64,000 bases of DNA from Mangifera indica (lineage: Eukaryota; Streptophyta; Magnoliopsida; Sapindales; Anacardiaceae), in assembly GCF_011075055.1 (NCBI RefSeq), contig NC_058149.1, positions 10,236,449 through 10,300,448 of the forward strand. The letters run 5' to 3'. The notes under the pieces were generated by a model. It had not been told where the DNA came from, ran no database searches, and saw nothing but the letters and a program-made list of their open reading frames with translations. The first letter of the stretch is position 1. Each line of letters starts with the position of its first letter. A program made the translations under genes and the position numbers. Of this stretch, positions 24,351-35,672 are shown in pieces.

Positions 24351-25649
24351 TTATTTGTTCGATTAGTTGTTTCTTTAGCTTAAACTGTGTCAAATGGTTG
24401 CAGGTTCCGACGGCGGCCGTGTTTCTGCTACAAGAGACTTCAGAGCCTAGTAAACATTTTTTTGTTCTACACGGTGATTTTCAGGGCTTTGGCCTTTAGT
24501 GTACTAAAGGGACGAAAATCTCCTTTTACTGCTAACTCTAACATGTTAATGAAAAATTTTAAATTTTATGTTTTCTTGAAGGAAAAAAAATTCAGTATTT
24601 CTCACAAATTTAAAAGTTTAAAATAAAGTCAACTCCCTTCAATATGAAAAACAGTTTTAGCTTTGTCAACAAAGAGTTTGGTTGGAGAAGTGATTTTAGC
24701 TTTGTCTAATTGATCTTCACTCTTGTAAATAAATATATTCAAGAAAATTAATTAATTTAACTTTCCTTTTTCAATTATATTATATAATTTTAATTTATTT
24801 TTTATATGATATCGCCAAAAAACTCTATTTTAATACTCGTTGTAGTCTTATCTTTAACTTTAAAACTTTAGGTTCTTAAACTTATTTTCATAAATGTTTT
24901 TATTTAAAAATTAGTTCAAAATTTTTTTAAAAAAAAGTCATACACCAAAATCATCAAGTTACGTATAAATAACATTTCATTATATTATTTGACATTTAGT
25001 TTTAAGATTTGAAATTGAAATTTTGAATTTGTGAAGTGATGATTTCTACCTTGTTAATTTATAAGTTGTGTTAATTTATAATTTATAACCTTGATTAATT
25101 AAAAATCGAGATATGAATGAGAAATTAATTAAAATTAATTAATTTCTCATGTATTTTTATAATTAAAAAAGTTTCTTAAACCTTGATTAATATAAAAATA
25201 ACTTTTTCAATTTTAATTAGGTTTATTTTTCTCGATCTAAATTAATTAGGTGTTTTTTTGTTTTACACTTTCATTCACAAATCAAATTTAATTAGTTTTT
25301 TTTTCTTTTTCACACATTTTTTAGTCATTTTACTTTCTTTATTTTTAATTGGTTGGTCAACCAATCAACCACATGAAAATGTAGAAAGTTGGTTATAAAT
25401 GTATAATAAAAAATAGTGGTTTAAATTGTATAAACGGGTAAAAAATGATAGAAATAATTAATTTCAATTTTTGTCCTCCTATATTTTTATTTTTAACTTA
25501 TTTTCTCTTTATTGTTATGTCTTCCATGGTTTTGGTATTATATTTTCATCCAAAAAAAAAATGTTAAATTAAACAAAAGATTTCAATGATTATAAAAATG
25601 TAGAATTAGTTTATTCAGAAATAGGGTTAGAGTTTGTGTAAATGTTTAT
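24351..25649. repeat. Promoter side of TTLL12-like gene, then a long dispersed repeat
   Basis: After about 300 bases of upstream region, 24660-25620 is a copy of a repeat found again at 34650-35960 in the same orientation. Shared stretches include ATTAATTAATTTAA, TTTTACACTTTCATTCACAAA and TAAACAAAAGATTTCAA. In this copy the palindromic centre present at 34690-35672 is mostly missing. Confidence 0.55.
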
Positions 25650-25825
25650 AAGTAATGTTATATGTACGTATTTTTTATATATAATTTTAGTATATAAATA
25701 ATATATTATCATATGATTGAGTGTTATTTTATCTTTAATTTAAAATTATATAATCATCTGATGACACATTATCTATTTACACAAATTATGTGTTAAAATG
25801 TGTATGCATAGTTTTATTTTTTAAA
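25650..25825. repeat. AT-rich palindromic MITE-like repeat
   Basis: The left part, ATATATAATTTTAGTATATAAATAATA, is partly complementary to the right part around ACACATTATCTATTTACACAAATTA. The centre, ATTTTATCTTTAATTTAAAA, is shared with the members at 9466, 32175 and 61965. Confidence 0.55.
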
Positions 25826-27788
25826 ATTTATTTACAAGAATATAGCATATAATGATCTCCAATAAATTTATCATCAAAGGGATATAAATGGATTATAATA
25901 TCTATTATATTAATCTATCTCATAAATTTATCTATGAACAATGATAACAATTATTGATGTGTTTTCTTGTCACAAACTAATGCACATAATTTAGAACTCT
26001 GCACAAAATAGACTATAGTAACACTACTTAGAATTTGATAAGACTTGAGTAAATCTATTACATATGTGGTAGAATGTTTGATGAGATAATTGAAACAGAT
26101 AAAATTAAGAAATAGATGTGACGTCAAAGTTTTTACGTGATGTACCTTGGTGATTAGAATGTTTATATCTGTGATATTCTCACTAGTTTGAGTATATGAC
26201 AAGAATGATACAAATCAAACTATATTGTGTCTGCTCTCCTCTCTCTTGTCTCTTCCTGCCTATTCTTCTTTTATCCCTCTTATGTACAAGTTTTTTTTTT
26301 TGAAGGAAAAAGTATATTTGAAACTTCTCTTATATAGCATTTTGATTCATGATTTAAATTCAAATGGATGAAGTTATGTTTATATCATTGATATTTTTAT
26401 TTATGGAAAAGTTAACATCTTGTTAAATGATCATTATCAAAATGTGTCGTAAAATTTGGCTATGCCCACTCTTTGGTAATACCAAAGAACCTTACGGTTA
26501 TAACCTGTATAGTAACTAATTGTTCTTTGAGATGTCTAAGTCTTGAATCTATTGTGAGCTTTGGATTGAAGAGTTATTTAATCATTGCTCGCTGGTTGTT
26601 GTCTTTGAATGCGAGGTTCAAGAATTTTTTACCATATAAAGATCTCTTTGTATCCCTCACAAAACTCAACACTCCCATATTGTTTTTAGAATACATGCAT
26701 ATGCATACAACTAACTCATCTCCTACTAAAACTTTGGCTATGTTGTCATGTAATTCATGACTATAGTCAAGCCAACCCTAATCAATCTCATGACTTGTAT
26801 TTTGCTTTCACATCATTCTTATGCTAAAACGGCCACCACTTCTTTTTCTTCTTAAGGTTTATTATTTATTCAATTTTGGTGTCATTATATCACACAAAAT
26901 TAAGGGACTATTCATTAATTGAAACATGGTTCTTTGATGATCCTTTAAACTTTAAAATTTAGAACATACATTGGAAATACTCTTCTTTTCTTTTTAACTA
27001 GAACATGCATTTCTCTTATGAAATGACTAACTAGAATGAGTGTTATGACTCTAGAACAACTGTTTCACTTCTAGATCTTTATTTATCTAACTTAACATGG
27101 AACGAACATTCCAATCTTTGAAATGTCTTGGGATGACCATTCCTATTCTTAATTGGAACAAGCATTCCTATGGCAAAACAACTTAAATGGAATGAATGTT
27201 TTGATCTTTAATGCTCGTGTCTTCTTAACATATCCTTACAAATCAAATTTATATGGAGCAACCACTGTTGAATTTGGAATGGGTGTTCCATCGCAACTAA
27301 TCTACAAATAGAAATGTCGTCCTTATCCTTAAAATGAGTGTTCTATCGTGATGGCTACAACCTAAATAATTTTTGAATTGATAGTTCATATCCTTGAAAC
27401 AAGTGTTCCTTCACGATTACTTCAACAAATCCATTGTTATTTCGAATTTTCTCTATAGGCCAAAATGTAAATTCATCATCAAATTTACCAAGTGATTGAA
27501 TCAACCTCATTTCCTAATGTTTTACTAAACATAATCAATTTCATATTATGAGAGAAAAGCAAATTGATTTTCTCAAATAAAAATTATTAAGAAATGATGG
27601 TCTTATATTTATCAGCAAATAATTATGTTGAGATTATTTGGTTATGCACCCTAGTATATATATCCGATCTAATAGTGGAACACACTATTACATAATCTTA
27701 AAGTGTTTAAAATCATTTGTTACCTTTATTGAAGGTTGATTTTACATTTTTTTTGTATAGTCAAATTAAAGAAATTCAATCTTGATGC
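25826..27788. other. Gene-free repeat-like DNA, possibly an old retrotransposon
   Basis: No intact ORF. The segment contains a cluster of 14-bp imperfect palindromes of type GGAACxxxxATTCC (27099-27112, 27155-27168, 27276-27289, and weaker ones to 27410). The texture suggests non-coding retroelement DNA, but I found no LTR pair or recognisable domain. Confidence 0.3.
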
Positions 27789-28113
27789 TAGGGCTGGACT
27801 TGACCCGAGCCAGCTCAAGCTCGACTCGATCGAGCTTGAAACGAGTTGGGCTTAATCGAGCTCGAGCTACTAGTCAGATTTTTTAATTAAAATTTTTGAT
27901 ACAAAACGACATCGTTTTGACCAATATATATTAAAAACGATATCATTTTGATAATAAAAAACGAGCTGAGCCGAGTCAAATTCGAGCCTAAAACTAGTCA
28001 GCCTTAGTCGAGCCTAAAACTAGTCGGCCTTAGTCGAGCTCGATCTCGAACTTGAGCCACCCATATATGAACTGAGCCGAGCTCGAACTCTGCTCAGCTC
28101 AAATCTAGCCCTA
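27789..28113. mobile_element. hAT-type MITE with perfect 8-bp target duplication
   Basis: The 325-bp element starts TAGGGCTGGACTTGACCCGA and ends CAGCTCAAATCTAGCCCTA. It is flanked on both sides by CTTGATGC (27781-27788 and 28114-28121). Both arms are rich in GAGCTCGAGC-type motifs, as in the widespread plant GGGCTGGA family of non-autonomous hAT elements. No coding capacity. Confidence 0.92.
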
Positions 28114-28121
28114 CTTGATGC

Positions 28122-28741
28122 CATTGAAAAACAATTTGATTGCCCATGGGATGTTTTGAATAAAGGCAAGATTAATTAGTTGATCTTTTACTTGATAAAA
28201 CTCTCTAACGGTGATTACCTTGTTACTATAGAGAAATTGAAATTTGTATCCTCATTTGGGCCCACACTTTTTACACTTTAAACATTTTTACCACTTTATA
28301 GGATAGGATGTCTAAATTGCCTTTATTTTCAACCTTGAAAAACCAAAACTAAGTTTTCAGTATTACTTACTTTTAATGCACTGTAGAGAAAGAAAATGTA
28401 TAAATATTTAGTATCAATATTTGAAACAAAATTTATATTTATGTGTACTTGGTGTTGAATATGCAAAAAATACATAAATAATTATATATATATATATAAA
28501 GAATCAAAACAAAAATGAATTACAGAATCTTCCAAGGAAAAATTTGCAAAATCATGAGAGAATATTTTTTATTGTAGAAGAATCTTGTAAGGAATAAATT
28601 GACTTGCATGGAATTATTAGTGCAATAATTTTAAAAATAAAAAAAATTGTTAGAAAACTGATTTTGGCTGGAAAGATTTGGAAGGGGAGATTGGTGTAAA
28701 AATAAAGGGTCGGCGGTAAAAATAAAATGTTTATTTTAAAA
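28122..28741. other. Intergenic, nothing recognised
   Basis: AT-rich unique-looking DNA with a short TA microsatellite at 28485-28498. No gene or repeat family identified. Confidence 0.4.
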
Positions 28742-28888
28742 GGGTTGACGTTGACGTCAACTCTTCTTTTTATTTTTAATTGAAAGGTTGGCGGATGCCA
28801 ACCCTTCTTTTTATTTTTAATTGAAGGGTTGGCGTCCGCCAACCTTTCTTTTTATTTTTAATTGAAGGGTTGGTGGCTTGCCAACCCT
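28742..28888. repeat. Four-unit array of small palindromes, 41-bp period
   Basis: Four units spaced 41-42 bp share the linker TCTTTTTATTTTTAATTGAA. Each has a perfect or near-perfect stem and a different loop: 28744-28761 (stem GTTGACG, loop TTGA), 28786-28803 (GGTTGGC, loop GGAT), 28827-28844 (GGTTGGC, loop GTCC), 28867-28887 (GGGTTGG plus two wobbles, loop GCT). The A-T pair in stem 1 is a G-C pair in stems 2 and 3. Confidence 0.85.
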
Positions 28889-30740
28889 TTTTAATTTTTT
28901 TTTTTCAGTTTTTTTCAGTTAAATAAAAAAAACTAAAGTTTTTTTTCAACTGAAGCAAAATCATACAACTGAAGTTTTTTTTTTCAGTTAAACATGAATA
29001 TACCATACTTATTTTATTTTCAATTATTTGAGAGAGAAAGTTGATTCCTTCCTCAGTTGAGAGAAAAAGTTACAAAGAAAAGAAAATTTCTGTATGAAAG
29101 ATTAAAGAGAGGTATTTTGAAAAAGTAGATTATTATTGTAGTATATTTGTTTAAGCTTTAGAATGAGTGACATATATGTATACACGGTCAAAAAAAAGGC
29201 TAAAAATTTCAATTTCCCGTTACTATATATATGCATTAGTGTTTATGCTTTTAGGCATCTTGATGGAAAATATTAAGTGAGAATTGGTATACCTTGGTGA
29301 CATAATTGATTGACTTATTCTCATAAACTCGCATCTTTTTTAATGTTATAGTTTATAAAGTGGCAAATGAAATTGATAATCAATTACCTAAACAACTTTC
29401 AAGAGTAGTTATCTTTGAATTGTCAAGAATGATGGGTTTAAACCCATAAGGGAGTCACCTAAAGAAGTAATCCAACCTCTATGATTGGAGATCCCATGAA
29501 GGGGACAAGTAGGAACAATTTATATTGTCTGTTGCAGTAAACATTATTTGATAAACCCAAGAGAAGTTATGCTTCCACTTAACCTTATGACAAAAATGTT
29601 TGTTATGTGATGTTAAGCAAGAGTATTTATCTTAAATGAGTTCAAAGTAAAAATGCTCTTGCAATGTGTAGATCAAATATACCTTTGGAGAACTCACCTA
29701 TAAGTGAGAGTTGTCATGAAGCCGCAATGGAGTATTCTCTAAAAACTCTTATGAGAATTAAGATAGAGTGAATGACTATAATAGCGTTAACCTACAAAAC
29801 CAAGTCTTATCAATAGTATATGTGTGGTAACTTAAAGTTTGTCAAGGCATAAAGTTTAAGGTATAATTCATTCATGTACCTCAAATGGATGCTATCAACA
29901 CTAAGTATAGGTTCAAAATCGATAGGCTCTCATATTGATTGCACAATAAAAGATTGTAAAATCTTTAATAATATGTTATATCATTAATTATCAAAGGATT
30001 TTAAACCTATGGGTGGGTGGGGGTATTATTGGAGTAGTATAATTATCTGTTACTTACCAAAAAAAAAAATTATCCGTTACAAAATCCTATTATAAAAAGG
30101 GGGTTATATTCACTTAATCGGTAGACACAACGCAAAAATAAAACACAACATCATAAAAAACAACTCAAATCACACAATACTCTATATATTCTCTTACAAT
30201 TTCGACTATATAATATTTGATTATTATTATCTTTCAATAATTATGTCTCTCGAGATAAGTCTTTAAAAACTTTTAGGTTTTATCTTAAAGTTCTTTTAAT
30301 ACCGTTTATATTCATATGAAGAGGAGGACTCTTTGACTCTAGGACAACGCATTCTCGCATAGCTCTTTCAAGTTCCGGTTAGTTTTCTTGTTCTCTTTAT
30401 TTTTTATTTGATTTAAATATATATAATATTGTTTATAAATGTTTGTTGAGTGATAATTTCGTTAATTGTTATTATTCTTTATCGGAATATTTTTCAATAT
30501 ACAAATATGATTGATATGTTTTTTTTTCTTTTTTATTATTAAAATTTTATTTTAAAAAGCAATTAAATTAATTAAATCCACAAAAATGTAAATTTTTTGG
30601 TTCCGCAACTGTTGTATGAACATTTGATTTTTTTTTTTTTTCCGAACAAGTTGATTACATTTGATGCTTTATTTTAATTTTTCAGCCTGATAAATAAGGA
30701 AGAGAAAATACATTATTTAAAAGTTTTGATAAATAAAAAT
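28889..30740. other. Gene-free region, possible retrotransposon 3' part
   Basis: No ORF of note. 29240-30400 has the look of retroelement non-coding DNA (TATTATAAAAAGG TATA-like motif near 30092), but no LTR pair, primer-binding site or domain was found. 28900-29000 holds T-rich tracts with CAGTT/AACTG inverted motifs. Confidence 0.3.
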
Positions 30741-31045
30741 AGGCCAAAAAACTTATTCCTACCCATGGTAGTGTAATATCAATCTTAAATCCGCTTTCCC
30801 AACTCAAAATTTTACTCATGAGCTAATTTCTGTTAAAATTATTAATAGTTATTTTAACAATAATATTAAAAATATATATAATTTATTAATTTTTTCTCTA
30901 GATTTTTAAAATTAATAATTTTATTTTTATTTAAAGTTTTATAATTTTAAAAAATAACATTTTCTCTCCTCTAAAATTTAGGGTTTTTTCTTTACTTCTA
31001 TGGTGTTATCTAGATTCGTCTGAATTGGACGAATCTAGACGAAGC
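30741..31045. mobile_element. Left half of an AGGCC foldback MITE
   Basis: Starts AGGCCAAAAAACTTATTCCT and proceeds through the same TTTTCTCT and TAGGGTTTTTTC landmarks as the 6135 and 9677 elements, up to a GATTCGTC/GACGAATC palindrome at 31013-31035 that marks the hinge. The right half is not contiguous; the nearest candidate is at 33860-34436. Confidence 0.65.
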
Positions 31046-31078
31046 ATATAAAGTAAGAAAATCTGGGGCATAAAAATA

Positions 31079-31350
31079 TTAACATTCAAAAAAATGTTAA
31101 CGGTTACATTAGACTATACAAAATGTGAATCCAAACAGAAAAAGAAAATCCACAACAGCAACGGCTACATAAAGTAAGAAAATCAGAGGCAATGTATAAA
31201 ATCTAAGGGTACCAAATACGCAGATTTTTATACTCTAAAAGGTGTAAAGTATTAATTATGTACTAAATACATAGATACTCAGTATTTAAGGTAATATAAT
31301 TTAAAATGAAGCCTTTTAAGGTATACAAAGATTGATTTCAATGGCTATAT
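31079..31350. repeat. Repeat block A, leader segment
   Basis: This segment (TACAAAATGTGAATCCAAAC onward) recurs at about 85-90 percent identity by eye at 36574-36835. It contains two CTATATAAAG or CTACATAAAG motifs and leads directly into the 250-bp tandem units. Confidence 0.75.
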
Positions 31351-32114
31351 AAAGCGAAGTATGAAATGAGATTGACCATATCTAAGGGTGAGGAAGAAGA
31401 TGATATGTATGTGATGATATGTATATGAGTAGAGATGATGTCTAGTCAGATAGTAACTCTCCAGAATGAATTGAAAGAATTATTTCAAGTGTTCGTTCTG
31501 GTGAGTTACTAATCTGATTAGATTTCAGACTCTAATATCTTGAGAGCAAGTATTTCGATAACTTCACATTTCACTTAGAGTAAGACTCACCACACTTGGT
31601 GTTTAAGTTTGGATAAAGTGAAGTATGAAATGAGATTGATCATGTCTGAGGGTGAGGAAGAAGATGATATGTATGTGAGTAGAGATGATGTCTAGTCAGA
31701 TAGTAACTCTCCAGAATGAACTGAAAGAATTATTTCAAGTGTTCATTCTGGTGAGTTACTAATCTGATTAGATTTCAGACTCTAATATCTTGAGAGCAAG
31801 TATTTCGATAACTTCACATTTCACTTAGAGTAAGACTCACCACACTTGGTGTTTAAGTTTGGATAAAGTGAAGTATGACATGAGATTGATCATGTCTGAA
31901 GGTGAGGAAGAAGATGATATGTATGTGAGTAGAGATGATGTCTAGTCAGATGGTAACTCTCCAGAATGAACTGAAAGAATTATTTCAAATGTTCGTTCTG
32001 GTGAGTTACTAATCTGATTAGATTTCAGACTCTAATATCTTTAGAGCAAACATTTCGATAACTTCACATTTCACTTAGAGTAAGACTCACCACACTTGGT
32101 GTTTAAGTTTGGAG
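31351..32114. repeat. Three-unit 250-bp tandem array with a long hairpin per unit
   Basis: Units start near 31351, 31615 and 31865 (264 and 250 bp apart, the first enlarged by a short ATGTGATGAT duplication). Each carries an inverted repeat of about 30 bp: 31442-31521, 31692-31771 and 31942-32021. The outer arms are CTAGTCAGATAGTAACTCTC and GAGTTACTAATCTGATTAG. An inner TGAAA/TTTCA pair continues the stem beside a 6-base loop. A second small palindrome, CACCACACTTGGTG, closes each unit. A diverged single unit lies at 36837-37060. Confidence 0.85.
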
Positions 32115-32174
32115 TTTGAGTTATCATCGATCATCTTAGTGGTGAATTTCTAAAACAAGTATCAAAATAATATG

Positions 32175-32335
32175 TCATATATATTTATAATAATTATTAA
32201 TTTGAGTATTAATAGTGATGTATAAACATATGATTGATTGTTATTTTATTTTTAATTTTCATTACTCACATAATAACATATTATCATTTAAATTCACATA
32301 TTGATATTTATTATTATTACACTTAATTATATTTA
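32175..32335. repeat. AT-rich palindromic MITE-like repeat
   Basis: Contains the family centre TTATTTTATTTTTAATTTTC with partially complementary flanks ending in AATTATATTTATTGG. Member of the dispersed AT-rich family. Confidence 0.5.
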
Positions 32336-32441
32336 TTGGATTTTTTTTTTTTTGAAATTCTACTTGCTAAGCTTCTTTTTTTTCACTCTTAATTGCAAAT
32401 GTAATTTTGTTTCCTAATTAAAGTCTTGTACCATCAAATCT

Positions 32442-33553
32442 AATGTTTTCAAAATTAGATTGGGCATTGATCTAGTAAAGGGAGTTGTTTGGTCTAACTG
32501 ATGGTCCAAGTGATTAACTAGTAGTTAGATTGGTTAACTGTTTAAAAATAATATTTAAAATAATTTTGTATAATTTTTCATTAAATATATAAAACGAAAT
32601 ATATTGGTATTAAAATAAACTTAGTTTAATGTTATACATGTTCAAAATTGATGGATGAGGTCTTAGGTTCAATTAATAATGAATTTTTTACGAAAAAATA
32701 TTTTTTTATGTTGACCAGGTCAAACCCAGTTTTTTGCTTGGTCTAACTGAACGGTTTCAATTAGGTCCAAAGTAGTTTAACTCAAAAATAATTTTCAAGC
32801 AAACCAAAACTATTTTGGTTACTAAGTTTCAATTCAATTGGTCAAATTGATCATGTAACATCCTTGGTGCAATAGTATGACCCACTATCAAGATATTGTC
32901 TATTTTGGACCACAATCCATCAATGGTTTTGCTTCTAGATTTTACAACCCAAAACGTGTATTGATAGTTTAAGGAGTTTATAGATATTTAACTAATCAAA
33001 TCCTCTCACTTCAAACTGATGTGAGACATACAAACAAAATATAGATATACTCAACATCTCTCTCTTACTTTGTTAATGTGGGTTTTGCCTAAAGGTATCA
33101 CAACTCCAGTTTCAAAACCATGATCAAATGGATCAGACCGGCTAGTCTAACCGGTTGAACTAAAACTTGTTAACCAAAATGGTTTCAATTAACTTAAAAA
33201 CCGTTTTTGTAGTCAAATCACTTTAGACTGAATTGAACCATTCAATTAGATTGAGTAAAAAACAGAGTTTGACTTGGATAACATAAAAAAATAATTTTTT
33301 TTTGTGAAAAATTCTTTATTAATTGAACCAAAGACCTCATCTATTAATTTTGAACATGGATAGCATCAAATTAGGTTTATTTTAATACAAATATATTTCT
33401 GATCATATATTTAATGAGAAATTATACAAAATTCTTTTGAATATTATATTTAAACTGTTAATCGGTCCAACCACTAGTCAATCAGTTTGACCACTAGTTG
33501 GACTAGATTGCTCTCTTTATCGAGTTAATGTCCAGTTCGATTTTGAAAACATT
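32442..33553. mobile_element. 1.1-kb element with inverted arms of about 430 bp
   Basis: AATGTTTTCAAAATTAGATT at the left is the complement of the right end, AATCGAACTGG read backwards ... GAAAACATT. The arms match across their length: GGTTCAATTAATAATGAATT near 32668 pairs with TTCTTTATTAATTGAACC near 33311. The centre (32870-33095) resembles a common plant repeat with a GATATTGTCTATTTTGGACC motif followed by CCCAAAACGTGT. No clear target duplication was found, so the class is open. Confidence 0.75.
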
Positions 33554-33554
33554 C

Positions 33555-33705
33555 TATGAAATAATAATAAAATTATATGCATAAAAAATAATATGTTACC
33601 ATGTGAATGAGTATTATCTTATTTCTAATTTAAAACTATCAAATCATATGAAAACATATCATTGTTTATACATAAAATTATGTATATTGATACTACTAAT
33701 CAAAT
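33555..33705. repeat. AT-rich palindromic MITE-like repeat
   Basis: Left TATGCATAAAAAATAATATG and right CATATCATTGTTTATACATA are near-complementary around TTTCTAATTTAAAA. Member of the dispersed AT-rich family, and directly abuts the 1.1-kb inverted-arm element. Confidence 0.55.
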
Positions 33706-33859
33706 AATACATTTTTTTTTTTTAAAGAATGTTTGTTAATCTTATGAAAACTAAGGATACTATTCACATAAATAATCTGATACACCCTTTCTTTTTGTGT
33801 TTCTTTTTAAATTGTTTTATGCTTGATGATATTTTTATTTCTCAACACAGCCTTAACAA

Positions 33860-34436
33860 TGAAGACTGATGAACCTGCAGGAGAATCGACAAAGAACGAA
33901 GGGAAGATGATCACAACCTTAAAGATGATGAACCGTTTCATTTTTCGTGGATTCAGCTTTAGGAGAAGATGAATTATATGATAGAAGCTTCGTCTGAAGC
34001 CGATTCTCTTTGTTTGGAGCTGATTCTCTTCCTTGAGGTTGTGTTTGTCTTCCCCCTTTGTTCTTTGTTTTTGATCGATTCGATTTCATGTTCATCGATC
34101 TTCATTCATCAACAACAAAGAGAGATAGTTGAAGGGAGGAAAATGGTGGTCGTCACAGTCTTTAAAAAAAAAGAAAATCCTACAGATATGGGAGAAAAAA
34201 GTCATTTTCAAAATTGAAATTGTTAAAATTGAGGTGAAATTGTCAATTTTTAAAATTTGAGGAGAAAATTAGATAATAATATTTTTTAATATTATTAATA
34301 AAATAATAGTTTTATTCCTAATTATAATTAAAAATTTTAACAAAAATTGAATAATAAATAGGTCTTTAGGTTGTTTAAACCTCGAGGGTAGAAGTTCTCT
34401 TTACGCTAAACCTTGGGTGGGAATAGTCTTTTGGCC
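33860..34436. mobile_element. Right half of an AGGCC foldback MITE
   Basis: Ends ACCTTGGGTGGGAATAGTCT then TTTGGCC, the exact complement of the family terminus. The interior has TTCGTCTGAAGCC near 33990 and the GAGAAAATTAGATAATAAT landmark near 34262. It may be the partner of the half at 30741-31045, the original copy having been split by about 2.8 kb of nested insertions. The outer flanks do not give a clean duplication. Confidence 0.65.
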
Positions 34437-34689
34437 TATTTTTTTTATTGCGTATTGTTAAGTGGTATTTTCGTGTGCGTGAAAATTTTTATCCCAGATG
34501 CACCTCTTCATAGAGTCCAAGTAACAAGACAATGACAAATCTAGTCATAATCTTCTACAGGTTCTCTCTTATTGAGCATATATATCTGTGACAGGAAGTT
34601 ACTTCACTTTCGTAATCAAGATATTTCTCTTATGATAATGTTTGATAGAAGTGATTTTTAGTTTTCTTTTATGATAATTGAATATATTT
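34437..34689. other. Short spacer, nothing recognised
   Basis: About 250 bases between the MITE half and the large palindrome; no feature is seen. Confidence 0.3.
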
Positions 34690-35672
34690 TGTGAAATTAA
34701 TTAATTTAATCTTTCTTTAAATCATGTTGTACAATATTAATCTATTTTTTTTTATATTATACGAATATAATCAAAAGTCTAATTTAATACCTGTTTTACA
34801 CTTATTCATAATTTTAATTAAAATTTTAGTTGTTTAAACTTATTTTTACCCATATTTTTAAATAAAAATAAGTTCTAAATCAAAGAAATCATACATCAAA
34901 ATCATCTAAATCTAAGTAAATAGCATTTACCCATATTGTTTGATATTTTGTTTAAAGATTTTAAATTGAAATTTTGAGATTTTTGTATAATAATGAATTT
35001 TATTTTGTTAATTTGGAAGTTGTGGTGATTTTTTATTATTTTGTAGTTTAACAACAGGCGGGTAGAAATGGGGCAGGTGGGATTTTTTTTAAATTCAAAA
35101 TTTTAAATTATTTTTATTTATTTCCAAATATACAAATAAAATAGACATTATTTCATTTATATATTTGGAAATAAATAAAAATAGTTTAAAATATTGAATT
35201 TAAAAAAATTCCTATCTACTCCACTCTTATCCTTCTATTATTCCCAAATCGATCTAAAAATAGACATTCTTTCATTATATTATAAATTTAATGTAAATAA
35301 ATCATTAATATAATTAAATTAACTACATAATAATTAGAAAAATACCACAATAACTTAAGAATTAACAAAGTAAAATTCATCGTTGCAAAAGAAATCTTAA
35401 ATTTCAATTTCAAATATTTAAATAATATGATAACATATCGTGTTATTTACTTGGATTAAAATAATGTTGATGCGTAATTTCTTTTGGTTTTGAATTGATT
35501 TTTAAATGAGAATATGAATAAAAATAAGTTCGAGAGGTTAATGTTTTAATGTTAAAGACGAGAGTAATACATATATTAAGATAGGTTCTTGGTTGTATCC
35601 ATATAATACGTAAAAACTAGGTTAAAATTGTATAACATTATTAAAATTAATTAATTTTCCATATATTTTTAT
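34690..35672. mobile_element. 1-kb near-palindromic foldback element
   Basis: GAAATTAATTAATTTAATC at the left pairs with ATTAAAATTAATTAATTTTCC at the right. Further in, ATGAATTTTATTTTGTTAAT near 34995 pairs with ATTAACAAAGTAAAATTCAT near 35355, and TTATTTCCAAATATACAAA pairs across the centre near 35150. The two arms diverge by eye by 15-20 percent. Sequence outside both arms is shared with 24660-25620. Confidence 0.75.

Noticed and set aside
28552..28842. 96-codon minus-strand ORF with repeated KIKNKKKG-like segments
   Set aside because: Produced by the 41-bp palindrome array; not a protein repeat family.
28742..28888. CRISPR array
   Set aside because: The repeats are palindromic with constant linkers and the variable part is only the 4-base loop; no cas genes, and the genome is a plant's.
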